Origin: JBBQSN01 sp038213835
GTDB lineage: Bacteria > Actinomycetota > Actinomycetes > Actinomycetales > CAWJMD01
NCBI GenBank assembly: GCA_038213835.1
Contig: JBBQSN010000042.1
Location: 1-23,599 of the forward strand
DNA: 23,599 nucleotides
Reading direction: 5' to 3'
Shown here: one piece after another, positions 9,423 to 15,168 of the stretch
Layout of the letters: each line of letters starts with the position of its first letter
How positions within the stretch are numbered: the first letter of the stretch is position 1
Position numbers and translations under genes: made by a program
Notes under the pieces: model-generated
The model's input: the letters and a program-made list of their open reading frames with translations, nothing else
What the model was told of the DNA's origin: nothing
Database searches by the model: none

Positions 9423-10315
9423 CCGCGGTGCAGGTGCGGGCCGAGGTGCTGCGCAACGACCCGTCGGGGGCCTACCGGCACCTCGTGCTGCGCGCCCCCG
9501 GGGTGGCCGCGACCGCGCGACCGGGTCACTTCGTGGCCTGCGCCGTCGGTGGGACCGAGTCGGCCCTGCTGCTGCGCCGGGCCTTCTCGCTGCACCGGGC
9601 CGACGCGGCGGCCGGCACGATCGAGGTGGTCCTCGCCGCGCACGGGCCCGGAACACGCGTCCTGGCCGCCACCCGCGCGGGCGAGAGCATCGACGTCATC
9701 GGCCCCCTCGGCCGGCCCTTCGTCCTTCCCACCGAGCCGGTGGCCTCCGTCCTGGTCGGGGGTGGCTACGGGTCGGCGCCGCTGGCGTGGCTCGCGAGGG
9801 CTCTGCAGGAGAACGGGTCCCGCGTCGACGTCGTCGTCGGTGCCGCCGACGAGGGCCGCCTGTTCGGCCAGGACGAGCTGGCCGAGGCGGCCGACTCCCT
9901 CGTCGTCACGACGGACGACGGCTCCGCCGGCACGCGGGGGGTGGTGACCACCGTGATGCCCGCGCTGATGGAGCAGCACGGCACGTCGATCGTCTACGCG
10001 TGCGGCCCGATGGGGATGCTGCGCGCGGTGCACGAGGTGGCCGCAGCAGCCGGCGCGGCCAGCCAGCTGGCGGTCGAGGAGTCGATGGCCTGCGGCATCG
10101 GCGTCTGCATGACCTGCGTGCTCCCCGTGCGCGGGGACGACGGCACCACCCGGATGGCGCGGTCCTGCGTCGAGGGTCCGGTCTTCTCGGGCGACCGGCT
10201 GCGCTGGGACGCGATCTCGCCGAGCGGTTCCGCTGTCCCGGCCGACTGCCTGGGTGCGCCGGTGAGCCCGGCGGTGCCGGCGCCCGCCACCCCGACGACC
10301 GGAGCCGCCACGTGA
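9419..10315 (+). CDS. pyrK: Dihydroorotate dehydrogenase class 1B electron-transfer subunit
   Basis: PyrK carries FAD and a [2Fe-2S] cluster and passes electrons from dihydroorotate, via PyrD, to NAD+. The 298 residues have an FAD-binding segment with RRAFSLHRAD (53-62), a glycine-rich nucleotide motif GGGYGSAPLAW (114-124), YACGPMGMLRAV (193-204), and a cluster motif with C225, C230, C233 and C250 in the usual C-x4-C-x2-C-xn-C spacing. The last 25 residues or so are a Pro/Ala-rich tail. The GTG start overlaps carB (GTGA), and the stop overlaps pyrD (GTGA). Direct coupling to pyrD makes the PyrK assignment firm; an unrelated ferredoxin reductase is much less likely. Confidence 0.93.
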
Positions 10316-11247
10316 CCGACATGTCGACGACGGTCGGCGCACTGGGCCTCGCCAACCCCGTGATGACAGCGTCCGGGTGCGCCGCGGCCGGCCGTGAGCT
10401 CGCCCCCTTCCTGGACGTGTCCGCGCTCGGTGCGGTGGTGACCAAGTCGGTCATGGTGCAGCCGCGCTCGGGCCGCCCGACGCCGCGGATGGCCGAGACG
10501 CCCTCGGGGATGCTGAACTCGATCGGGCTCCAGGGCCCGGGCATCGAGGACTTCTGCGCCAAGGACCTGCCGTGGTTGCGGGAGAACGGCGCCACCGCAG
10601 TGGTCTCGATCGCCGGCGGGTCGGTCCAGGAGTACGCAGAGCTGGCGGACCGCCTGGCCGGCGAGCCCGGGGTGGCGGCCCTCGAGGTCAACATCTCCTG
10701 CCCGAACGTCGCCAACCGTGGCCTGGTGTTCGCCTGCGACCCCGCTGCGTCGCGCGACGTCGTGGCCGCCGTGGTGGAGCGCACACCGGCGGGCGTCCCC
10801 GTCCTGGCCAAGCTCTCCCCGGACGTCACCGACGTCGTCGCGATCGCCCGCGCCTGCCTGGAGGCGGGGGCGCACGGGCTCAGCGCCATCAACACCCTGC
10901 TCGGGCTCGTCGTCGACACCGACACGCTGCGTCCACAGCTGGCCGGCACCACCGGCGGGCTGTCGGGCCCGGCGATCCGGGCGGTCGCCGTCCGCGTGGT
11001 CTGGCAGCTGGCCGCCGCGATGCGCGCGGGCGCGCTGCCGCAGGCCCCGGTCGTCGGCATCGGCGGGATCCGCACCGGCCTCGACGCCCTGCAGTTCCTG
11101 GCGGCAGGGGCGAGCGCGGTCCAGGTGGGCACGGTGGTCTTCAACGACCCCGGCGCCCCCGCCCGCATTGCCGCCGAGCTCGGGGAAGCCCTGTCCGCCA
11201 GAGGGTTCCGCAGCGTCGCCGACGTGGTCGGCATCGCCCATCCGTGA
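10312..11247 (+). CDS. pyrD: Dihydroorotate dehydrogenase, catalytic subunit, class 1B
   Basis: PyrD oxidises dihydroorotate to orotate using FMN. The 311-residue protein is a soluble class 1 enzyme without an N-terminal membrane helix. The catalytic base is C130 in LEVNISCPNVANRG, as in class 1 enzymes; class 2 enzymes use Ser. Other marks are NPVMTASGCAAAGRE, NSIGLQGPGIEDF, SAINTLLGLVVD, GGLSGPAIRAVAVRVV and GIGGIRTGLDALQFLAAGASAVQVGT for FMN phosphate binding. The GTG at 10312 overlaps pyrK; an ATG three codons later is a possible alternative start. Pairing with pyrK sets class 1B, with NAD+ as likely acceptor. This differs from the quinone-linked class 2 PyrD typical of Streptomyces and mycobacteria. 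Confidence 0.95.
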   Translation: MTDMSTTVGALGLANPVMTASGCAAAGRELAPFLDVSALGAVVTKSVMVQPRSGRPTPRMAETPSGMLNSIGLQGPGIEDFCAKDLPWLRENGATAVVSIAGGSVQEYAELADRLAGEPGVAALEVNISCPNVANRGLVFACDPAASRDVVAAVVERTPAGVPVLAKLSPDVTDVVAIARACLEAGAHGLSAINTLLGLVVDTDTLRPQLAGTTGGLSGPAIRAVAVRVVWQLAAAMRAGALPQAPVVGIGGIRTGLDALQFLAAGASAVQVGTVVFNDPGAPARIAAELGEALSARGFRSVADVVGIAHP

Positions 11248-11301
11248 CCACCGACCCCGTCCTGGACACCGTCCGGAACCCGATGAGCGCTGGGAGCACC
11301 C

Positions 11302-12168
11302 GTGCCACGTCCTGAGTCAGGCCCCGTCCCCTTCGGCACCCGGCTGCGCGCCGCGATGGACGAGCACGGACCCCTGTGCGTCGGCATCGACCCGCACCCG
11401 TCCCTGCTGCACGCCTGGGGCCTGGACGACGACGACGACGGCCTCGAGCGGTTCGCGATGACCTGCGTCGAGGCGCTGGCCGGCACGGTCGCCGTGGTGA
11501 AGCCGCAGTCCGCGTTCTTCGAGCGGCACGGCTCGCGCGGCGTCGCGGTGCTCGAGCAGGTGCTGGCCCACCTGCGCACCTCCGGCACCCTCACCGTGGT
11601 CGACGCCAAGCGTGGCGACATCGGCTCCACGATGGCGGCCTACGCCGACGCCTACGCCGGCCAGGGCTCCACCCTGGCCGGCGACGCCGTCACGGTCTCG
11701 CCCTACCTGGGCTTCGGGTCGCTGCGCCCGCTGCTCGACCTGGCGGCCCTGACCGGCCGCGGCGTGTTCGTCCTCGGGCTGACATCCAACCCCGAGGGGG
11801 GCGAGGTCCAGCACGCCACCACCGCCGCCGGGACGCCGCTGGCAGGGGCCATGGTCGAGCACGTCCGGGCTGAGAACGACCGTGCCGCAGGCTCTCTGGG
11901 CTCCGTCGGTCTCGTCGTCGGTGCCACGGTCGGACCGGTGGCCCAGCGTCTCGGCATCGACCTCGCCTCGTGCGCCGGGCCCCTCCTCGCCCCGGGCCTC
12001 GGCGCCCAGGGCGGCACCGCCGCGGGGCTCGCCGAGGTGTTCGGCGCGGCCCGCAGCCAGGTGCTGCCCGCCTCCTCCCGCGAGGTGCTGGGCGCCGGCC
12101 CCGACATCACCGCCCTGCGCGACGCCGCCCGACGCACGGCGCAGGAGTGCGTGTCCGCCCTGTCCTGA
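11302..12168 (+). CDS. pyrF: Orotidine-5'-phosphate decarboxylase (type 2)
   Basis: PyrF decarboxylates OMP to UMP, the last step of the pathway. The 288 residues fit the longer actinobacterial and mycobacterial type 2 form. Motifs are LCVGIDPHPSLL (25-36), VVKPQSAFFERHG (65-77), the catalytic Asp-Lys-Asp block VDAKRGDIGSTMAAYADAY (D101, K103, D106), VSPYLGFGSLRPLL, FVLGLTSNPEG, VGLVVGATVGP and LAPGLGAQGG for the phosphate. The GTG start has GGGAG five bases before it. It follows pyrD after 54 bp, the largest spacing in the operon apart from the pyrC spacer. A perfect hairpin directly after the stop probably ends the operon. pyrE is not in the window. Confidence 0.96.
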   Translation: MPRPESGPVPFGTRLRAAMDEHGPLCVGIDPHPSLLHAWGLDDDDDGLERFAMTCVEALAGTVAVVKPQSAFFERHGSRGVAVLEQVLAHLRTSGTLTVVDAKRGDIGSTMAAYADAYAGQGSTLAGDAVTVSPYLGFGSLRPLLDLAALTGRGVFVLGLTSNPEGGEVQHATTAAGTPLAGAMVEHVRAENDRAAGSLGSVGLVVGATVGPVAQRLGIDLASCAGPLLAPGLGAQGGTAAGLAEVFGAARSQVLPASSREVLGAGPDITALRDAARRTAQECVSALS

Positions 12169-12193
12169 GGTCCGGCGGAGCCCGCCCCGGACC
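12169..12193 (+). terminator. Hairpin directly after pyrF, probable operon terminator
   Basis: GGTCCGG (12169-12175) and CCGGACC (12187-12193) are perfect 7-bp arms starting on the base after the pyrF stop. The loop can add a short CGG/CCG pairing. There is no T-run, which is common for actinobacterial terminators. It separates the pyr operon from the unrelated peptidase gene. Confidence 0.6.
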
Positions 12194-12205
12194 GCCGCCG
12201 CGCCG

Positions 12206-12211
12206 TAGGGT
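12206..12211 (+). promoter_or_regulatory. Candidate -10 box of the secreted peptidase gene
   Basis: TAGGGT fits TANNNT and lies 28 bp before the GTG start, just after the pyrF hairpin. No -35 hexamer is recognisable. A GGAGAGGGG ribosome-binding site follows at 12225-12233. Confidence 0.35.
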
Positions 12212-12239
12212 GTCGGCACACTCCGGAGAGGGGCACGAC

Positions 12240-13631
12240 GTGCGAGCCAGTTCTCGAGCAGCAGGCGGCCTGCGACGCCGGCGCACCGACCGGCTGGGGG
12301 TTGCCGCGCTCTGCGTCGTGCTCGTCGCGCTCCCCACGGTGGCGGCCGGCGCCGCGGCCCCGGCGACGCCCGACGCCGCCGCGGCGTCGTCCTCGGGGTT
12401 CTTCCTCGCGCCGACCTGGGACGTCACGAGCACCCGGCAGGTCGCGTTCGGCAGCACCGGCGACGTCCCCGTCGTGGGCGACTGGGACGGCGACGGCCAG
12501 GCCTCGGTCGGCGTGCGGCGCGGCAACGCCTACCACCTGGACTCGGGCCTGACCGGTGGGGCCGCCGCGGTGTCGCTCACGTTCGGGCTCGTGACCGACG
12601 ACGTCGTGGTCGGCGACTGGGACGGCGACGGGCAGGACACCATCGGCGTACGCCGGGGCAACCTCTACCTCCTGCGCAACGACCTGGACGGCGGGGCGGC
12701 CGAGGTCTCGGTCCGCTACGGCCGGGCCACCGACGAGGTCCTCGTGGGTGACTGGGACGGCGACGGCGACGACACGCTGGGCGTGCGGCGCGTGACGACC
12801 TTCGTCCTGTCCGACACCCTCGGGGGTGGCTCCGGCACGTCCTTCTCCTACGGCCGGGCGATCGACGTGGCCGTCGTGGGGAACTGGGACGGCCGGGGCG
12901 GGGACTCCGTCGGCGTGCGGCGCGGGAGCGCGTTCCACCTGCGCAACTCGCTGTCCCAGGGCCCGGCCGACCGGGCGGTCTCGTTCGGACGGTCCACCGA
13001 CCAGGCCGTGGTGGGCGACTGGGACGGCGACGGCGTGGACACCCTCGGGGTGCGCCGCGCTCCGGCCGGTCCCTACCGCAGCGCCGTGCGGGCCGTCACC
13101 GGTGCCGAGCTCGGCGGCTCCTGGCGTCCGGGGTGCCCCGTCGCGCCGAAGGACCTGCGCAACGTCTCGGTCACCCACTGGGGCTACGACCGGTACCCGC
13201 GGACGGGGAACCTCGTGGTGGCGGCGAGCGAGGCGTCCCGGATCGCCTCGGTCTTCGGCGACCTGTACGCGCAGGGCTTCCCGATCGACGCGATGTACCC
13301 GACGGCGCTCTACGGGGCCAGCGACGACCTGAGCATGCAGGCCGACAACACCAGCGCCTTCCTGTGCCGCACGGTGCCGGGTTCCACCACCGTCTCGCAG
13401 CACTCCTACGGTCTCGCCGTCGACATCAACCCGCTGGTCAACCCGTGGGTGCACTCCGGCCAGGTCGACCCGCCCGAGGGCGCCCCCTACGTCGACCGCA
13501 GCGTGCAGGCCCCCGGTCTGATCCGGTCCGGTGACGCCGTCGTGCGCGCCTTCGCCGCCCGCGGGTGGTCCTGGGGCGGGTACTGGACCACCTCGAAGGA
13601 CTACCAGCACTTCTCCCGCTCGGGTCGCTGA
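12240..13631 (+). CDS. Secreted M15-family (M15C-like) peptidase with five DWDGDG repeats
   Basis: A 463-residue exported protein. Residues 1-48 form a signal peptide: basic RRRRTDR, hydrophobic LGVAALCVVLVALPTVAAGA, then an Ala-rich cleavage region. Five repeats of about 45 residues follow (about 55-275), each with a VVGDWDGDGxDxxGVRRG core at residues 81, 126, 171, 215 and 260; the fourth is degenerate (NWDGRG). The DxDxDG pattern suggests calcium-binding, FG-GAP-like propeller blades. The C-terminal domain (about 300-463) is an M15 zinc peptidase: H388 and D395 in SQHSYGLAVDIN, and D454/H457 in KDYQHF, matching the D-x-x-H form of M15C enzymes that cut peptidoglycan peptides. The gene has its own ribosome-binding site and stands between pyrF and mihF, so it is likely independent. 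The exact bond cleaved is unknown. Confidence 0.85.
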   Translation: MRASSRAAGGLRRRRTDRLGVAALCVVLVALPTVAAGAAAPATPDAAAASSSGFFLAPTWDVTSTRQVAFGSTGDVPVVGDWDGDGQASVGVRRGNAYHLDSGLTGGAAAVSLTFGLVTDDVVVGDWDGDGQDTIGVRRGNLYLLRNDLDGGAAEVSVRYGRATDEVLVGDWDGDGDDTLGVRRVTTFVLSDTLGGGSGTSFSYGRAIDVAVVGNWDGRGGDSVGVRRGSAFHLRNSLSQGPADRAVSFGRSTDQAVVGDWDGDGVDTLGVRRAPAGPYRSAVRAVTGAELGGSWRPGCPVAPKDLRNVSVTHWGYDRYPRTGNLVVAASEASRIASVFGDLYAQGFPIDAMYPTALYGASDDLSMQADNTSAFLCRTVPGSTTVSQHSYGLAVDINPLVNPWVHSGQVDPPEGAPYVDRSVQAPGLIRSGDAVVRAFAARGWSWGGYWTTSKDYQHFSRSGR

Positions 13632-13686
13632 CCCCCGCCGATCCGCCGATCGACCTCCCGCTGAGCCCCGCCGACCCGACCCGCCG

Positions 13687-13716
13687 TTGCCCGCCGCGGC
13701 CCCGACTCGCTAGGTT
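13687..13716 (+). promoter_or_regulatory. Candidate mihF promoter with start-site palindrome
   Basis: TTGCCC (13687-13692) and TAGGTT (13711-13716) are separated by 18 bp and fit a sigma-70-type actinobacterial promoter. The implied start is near 13723. The -10 overlaps an inverted repeat, GGTTCGCCGGAACC (13713-13726), which could be an operator or a leader hairpin. A ribosome-binding site AGAGGTGA follows at 13769-13776. Confidence 0.45.
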
Positions 13717-13782
13717 CGCCGGAACCGATCGAGGGGGGAGGCGGCGAGCCTTCCCCGACCCGCCGACCAGAGGTGACCGCCC

Positions 13783-14097
13783 GTGGCCCTGCCGCCCCTG
13801 ACTCCCGAGCAGCGAGCCGCCGCCCTGGAGAAGGCCGCGATCGCCCGGCGCGAGCGGGCCGAGGTCAAGAACCGCCTCAAGTACGCCCAGGGCTCGCTGG
13901 CCGAGGCCATCTCCGAGGCCGGGCAGACCGAGTCGATCGGGAAGATGAAGGTCAGCGCGCTGCTCGAGTCGCTGCCCGGCGTCGGCAAGGTCCGCGCGAA
14001 GCAGGTGATGGACGAGATCGGCATCTCCGGGTCCCGCCGGGTCCGCGGGCTCGGCCCCCACCAGGTGCGGGCGCTCGTCGAGCGCTTCGACTCCTGA
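13783..14097 (+). CDS. mihF: Actinobacterial integration host factor (mIHF/sIHF)
   Basis: mIHF/sIHF is a nucleoid-associated protein unrelated in sequence to the proteobacterial IHF heterodimer. It bends DNA and affects compaction, recombination and gene expression. The 104 residues match the family length. A long basic N-terminal helix (about 8-45, with AIARRERAEVKNRLKYAQGSL) is followed by a helix-two-turn-helix-type module with SIGKMKVSALLESLPGVGKVRAKQVMDEIGI (51-81) and SRRVRGLGPHQVRALVERF. The GTG start has AGAGGTGA six bases before it. Its place directly upstream of gmk and rpoZ is the conserved actinobacterial arrangement. Identity is firm. Confidence 0.95.
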   Translation: MALPPLTPEQRAAALEKAAIARRERAEVKNRLKYAQGSLAEAISEAGQTESIGKMKVSALLESLPGVGKVRAKQVMDEIGISGSRRVRGLGPHQVRALVERFDS

Positions 14098-14116
14098 GCC
14101 CCGCCTCCCGTCGACC

Positions 14117-14178
14117 GTGAGCCCTCTGCAGGCAGTGAGCCCTCAGCAGGCAGTGAGCCCTCAGCAGGCAGTGAGCCC
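14117..14178 (+). repeat. 18-bp tandem repeat (3.4 copies) in the gmk leader
   Basis: The unit GTGAGCCCTCAGCAGGCA occurs at 14135-14152 and 14153-14170 as identical copies. A first copy at 14117-14134 has one change (T for A), and a partial fourth copy GTGAGCCC lies at 14171-14178. The array fills most of the 87 bp between mihF and gmk and ends six bases before the gmk ATG. No normal Shine-Dalgarno sequence is present there. A tandem array of this kind may vary in copy number between strains. Confidence 0.9.
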
Positions 14179-14184
14179 CGCCGC

Positions 14185-14751
14185 ATGAGCACGCCCGGCC
14201 GCCTCACGGTCCTGGCCGGCCCCACCGCCGTCGGCAAGGGCACGGTGTCCGCCGACGTGCGCGTCCGCTACCCGCAGGTCTGGCTCTCGGTCAGCGCCAC
14301 CACCCGCCCGCCCCGCCCCGGCGAGCAGGAGGGCGTGCACTACCACTTCGTCGACGACACCGAGTTCGACCAGATGATCGAGCGTGGTGAGCTGCTGGAG
14401 TGGGCCGTCGTGCACGGCCGGAACCGCTACGGCACGCCGCGCGGCCCGGTCGAGCAGCAGCTGGCCGACGGCGTCCCGGCGCTGCTGGAGATCGACCTGC
14501 AGGGTGCCCGGCAGGTGCGGGCCTCGATGCCGGACGCCTTGTTCGTCTTCCTCGCACCGCCGTCCTGGGACGAGCTGGTGAAGCGGCTGGTGGGCCGCGG
14601 CACCGAGTGCGAGGAGGAGCGGGAGCGCCGGTTGTCCACGGCACGGGTCGAGCTGGCGGCCGAGCCGGAGTTCGACGTCACCGTCGTCAACGCCGCGGTT
14701 CGTGAAGCGACCGACCATCTCGTACACTTGATGGGCCTGCACCCGGCGTGA
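14185..14751 (+). CDS. gmk: Guanylate kinase
   Basis: Guanylate kinase phosphorylates GMP to GDP with ATP, feeding GTP, dGTP and (p)ppGpp pools. The 188 residues have the P-loop GPTAVGKGT (12-20), a slightly altered form of the usual GPSGVGKST, the GMP-binding segment SVSATTRPPRPGEQEGVHYHF (35-55), ELLEWAVVHGRNRYGT, LLEIDLQGARQVR, and a lid region with VGRGTECEEERERRLSTAR. I chose the ATG at 14185 because the P-loop distance fits the family. It lacks a clear Shine-Dalgarno sequence, since the 18-bp tandem repeats occupy the leader. The gene is followed by rpoZ after 62 bp. Confidence 0.95.
   Translation: MSTPGRLTVLAGPTAVGKGTVSADVRVRYPQVWLSVSATTRPPRPGEQEGVHYHFVDDTEFDQMIERGELLEWAVVHGRNRYGTPRGPVEQQLADGVPALLEIDLQGARQVRASMPDALFVFLAPPSWDELVKRLVGRGTECEEERERRLSTARVELAAEPEFDVTVVNAAVREATDHLVHLMGLHPA
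14723..14728 (+). promoter_or_regulatory. Candidate -10 box upstream of rpoZ (inside gmk)
   Basis: TACACT fits TANNNT and lies near the gmk 3' end, with TTCGTG 18 bp upstream as a weak -35. Transcription would start near 14735, before the palindrome at 14750-14765. Confidence 0.25.
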
Positions 14752-14765
14752 TGACGCACGTCATC
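14750..14765. repeat. 16-bp near-perfect palindrome at the gmk stop, upstream of rpoZ
   Basis: GATGACGCACGTCATC has perfect 7-bp arms around a 2-bp centre and overlaps the gmk stop codon. The very short centre suits a protein-binding operator better than an RNA hairpin. It lies about 50 bp before the rpoZ start, so it could regulate rpoZ. No matching family consensus is known to me. Confidence 0.5.
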
Positions 14766-14813
14766 GGCCGGTGACAGGACGACCCACCCGACGACCGTTC
14801 GGAGACCACTCGC

Positions 14814-15077
14814 GTGTCCGGTACCAAGGCAACCCCCGAGGGCATCACCAACCCGCCCATCGACGACCTCCTGCAGGCCGCCGACTCCAAGTACGCGCTG
14901 GTCATCTACGGCGCCAAGCGCGCCCGCCAGATCAACGCCTACTACTCCCAGCTGTCCGAGGGGCTGCTCGAGTACGTCGGTCCGCTCGTCGAGACCCACG
15001 TGCAGGAGAAGGCGCTGTCCGTCGCCCTGCGCGAGATCGACGCCGGGCTGCTGACCTGCGAGCCCACCGAGGAGTGA
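14814..15077 (+). CDS. rpoZ: RNA polymerase omega subunit
   Basis: Omega wraps the beta-prime subunit C-terminus and helps assemble RNA polymerase. The 87-residue sequence is near the actinobacterial consensus: GITNPPIDDLLQAADSKYALV (10-30), IYGAKRARQINAYYSQL (31-47), EGLLEYVGPLVE (49-60) and KALSVALREIDAGLL (66-80), with an acidic end. The GTG at 14814 has GGAGA about eight bases upstream. It sits in the conserved order gmk-rpoZ-coaBC. A hairpin starts on the base after its stop. Confidence 0.96.
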   Translation: MSGTKATPEGITNPPIDDLLQAADSKYALVIYGAKRARQINAYYSQLSEGLLEYVGPLVETHVQEKALSVALREIDAGLLTCEPTEE

Positions 15078-15095
15078 CCTCCTGCGAGCAGCAGG
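15078..15095 (+). terminator. Hairpin directly after rpoZ
   Basis: CCTCCTGC and GCAGCAGG pair with a single C-C mismatch around a tight centre, beginning on the base after the rpoZ stop. There is no T-tract. It may attenuate read-through into coaBC or protect the 3' end. Confidence 0.35.
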
Positions 15096-15105
15096 GACGC
15101 CCGAC

Positions 15106-15168
15106 GTGACTGCGAGCGGAGCGAGCCGGACGGCAGGCGCGGGGCCCCACGGGGAGGAACGAGCCGTG
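15106..15168 (+). repeat. SER-type spacer element upstream of coaBC (copy B)
   Basis: This spacer resembles copy A at 4309-4374. It has the same GCGAGC-rich opening followed by GGACG (15112-15132), and GAGGAACGAGCCGTG (15154-15168) at the end, identical to copy A at 14 of 15 positions. As in copy A, it ends in the GTG start of the downstream gene. Here the GTG at 15106 opens a frame that runs straight into coaBC, so the element could add a 20-residue N-terminal extension if that codon were used. Confidence 0.5.

Noticed and set aside
11283..11315. A 10-codon frame between pyrD and pyrF as a leader peptide
   Set aside because: It is short, contains no run of regulatory codons, and overlaps the pyrF start in another frame; nothing supports translation.
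11703..13610. A 635-codon open frame on the - strand opposite pyrF and the M15 peptidase
   Set aside because: Its repeats (VAVPVAHD-like) are just the antisense reading of the DWDGDG repeats, and it spans two well-supported genes.
13640..13651. GATC-spaced inverted repeat after the M15 peptidase gene as a terminator
   Set aside because: Four-base arms with no T-tract are too weak to call.
14117..14178. A CRISPR array at the 18-bp repeats
   Set aside because: Units are directly adjacent without spacers and too short for CRISPR repeats; this is a simple tandem repeat.
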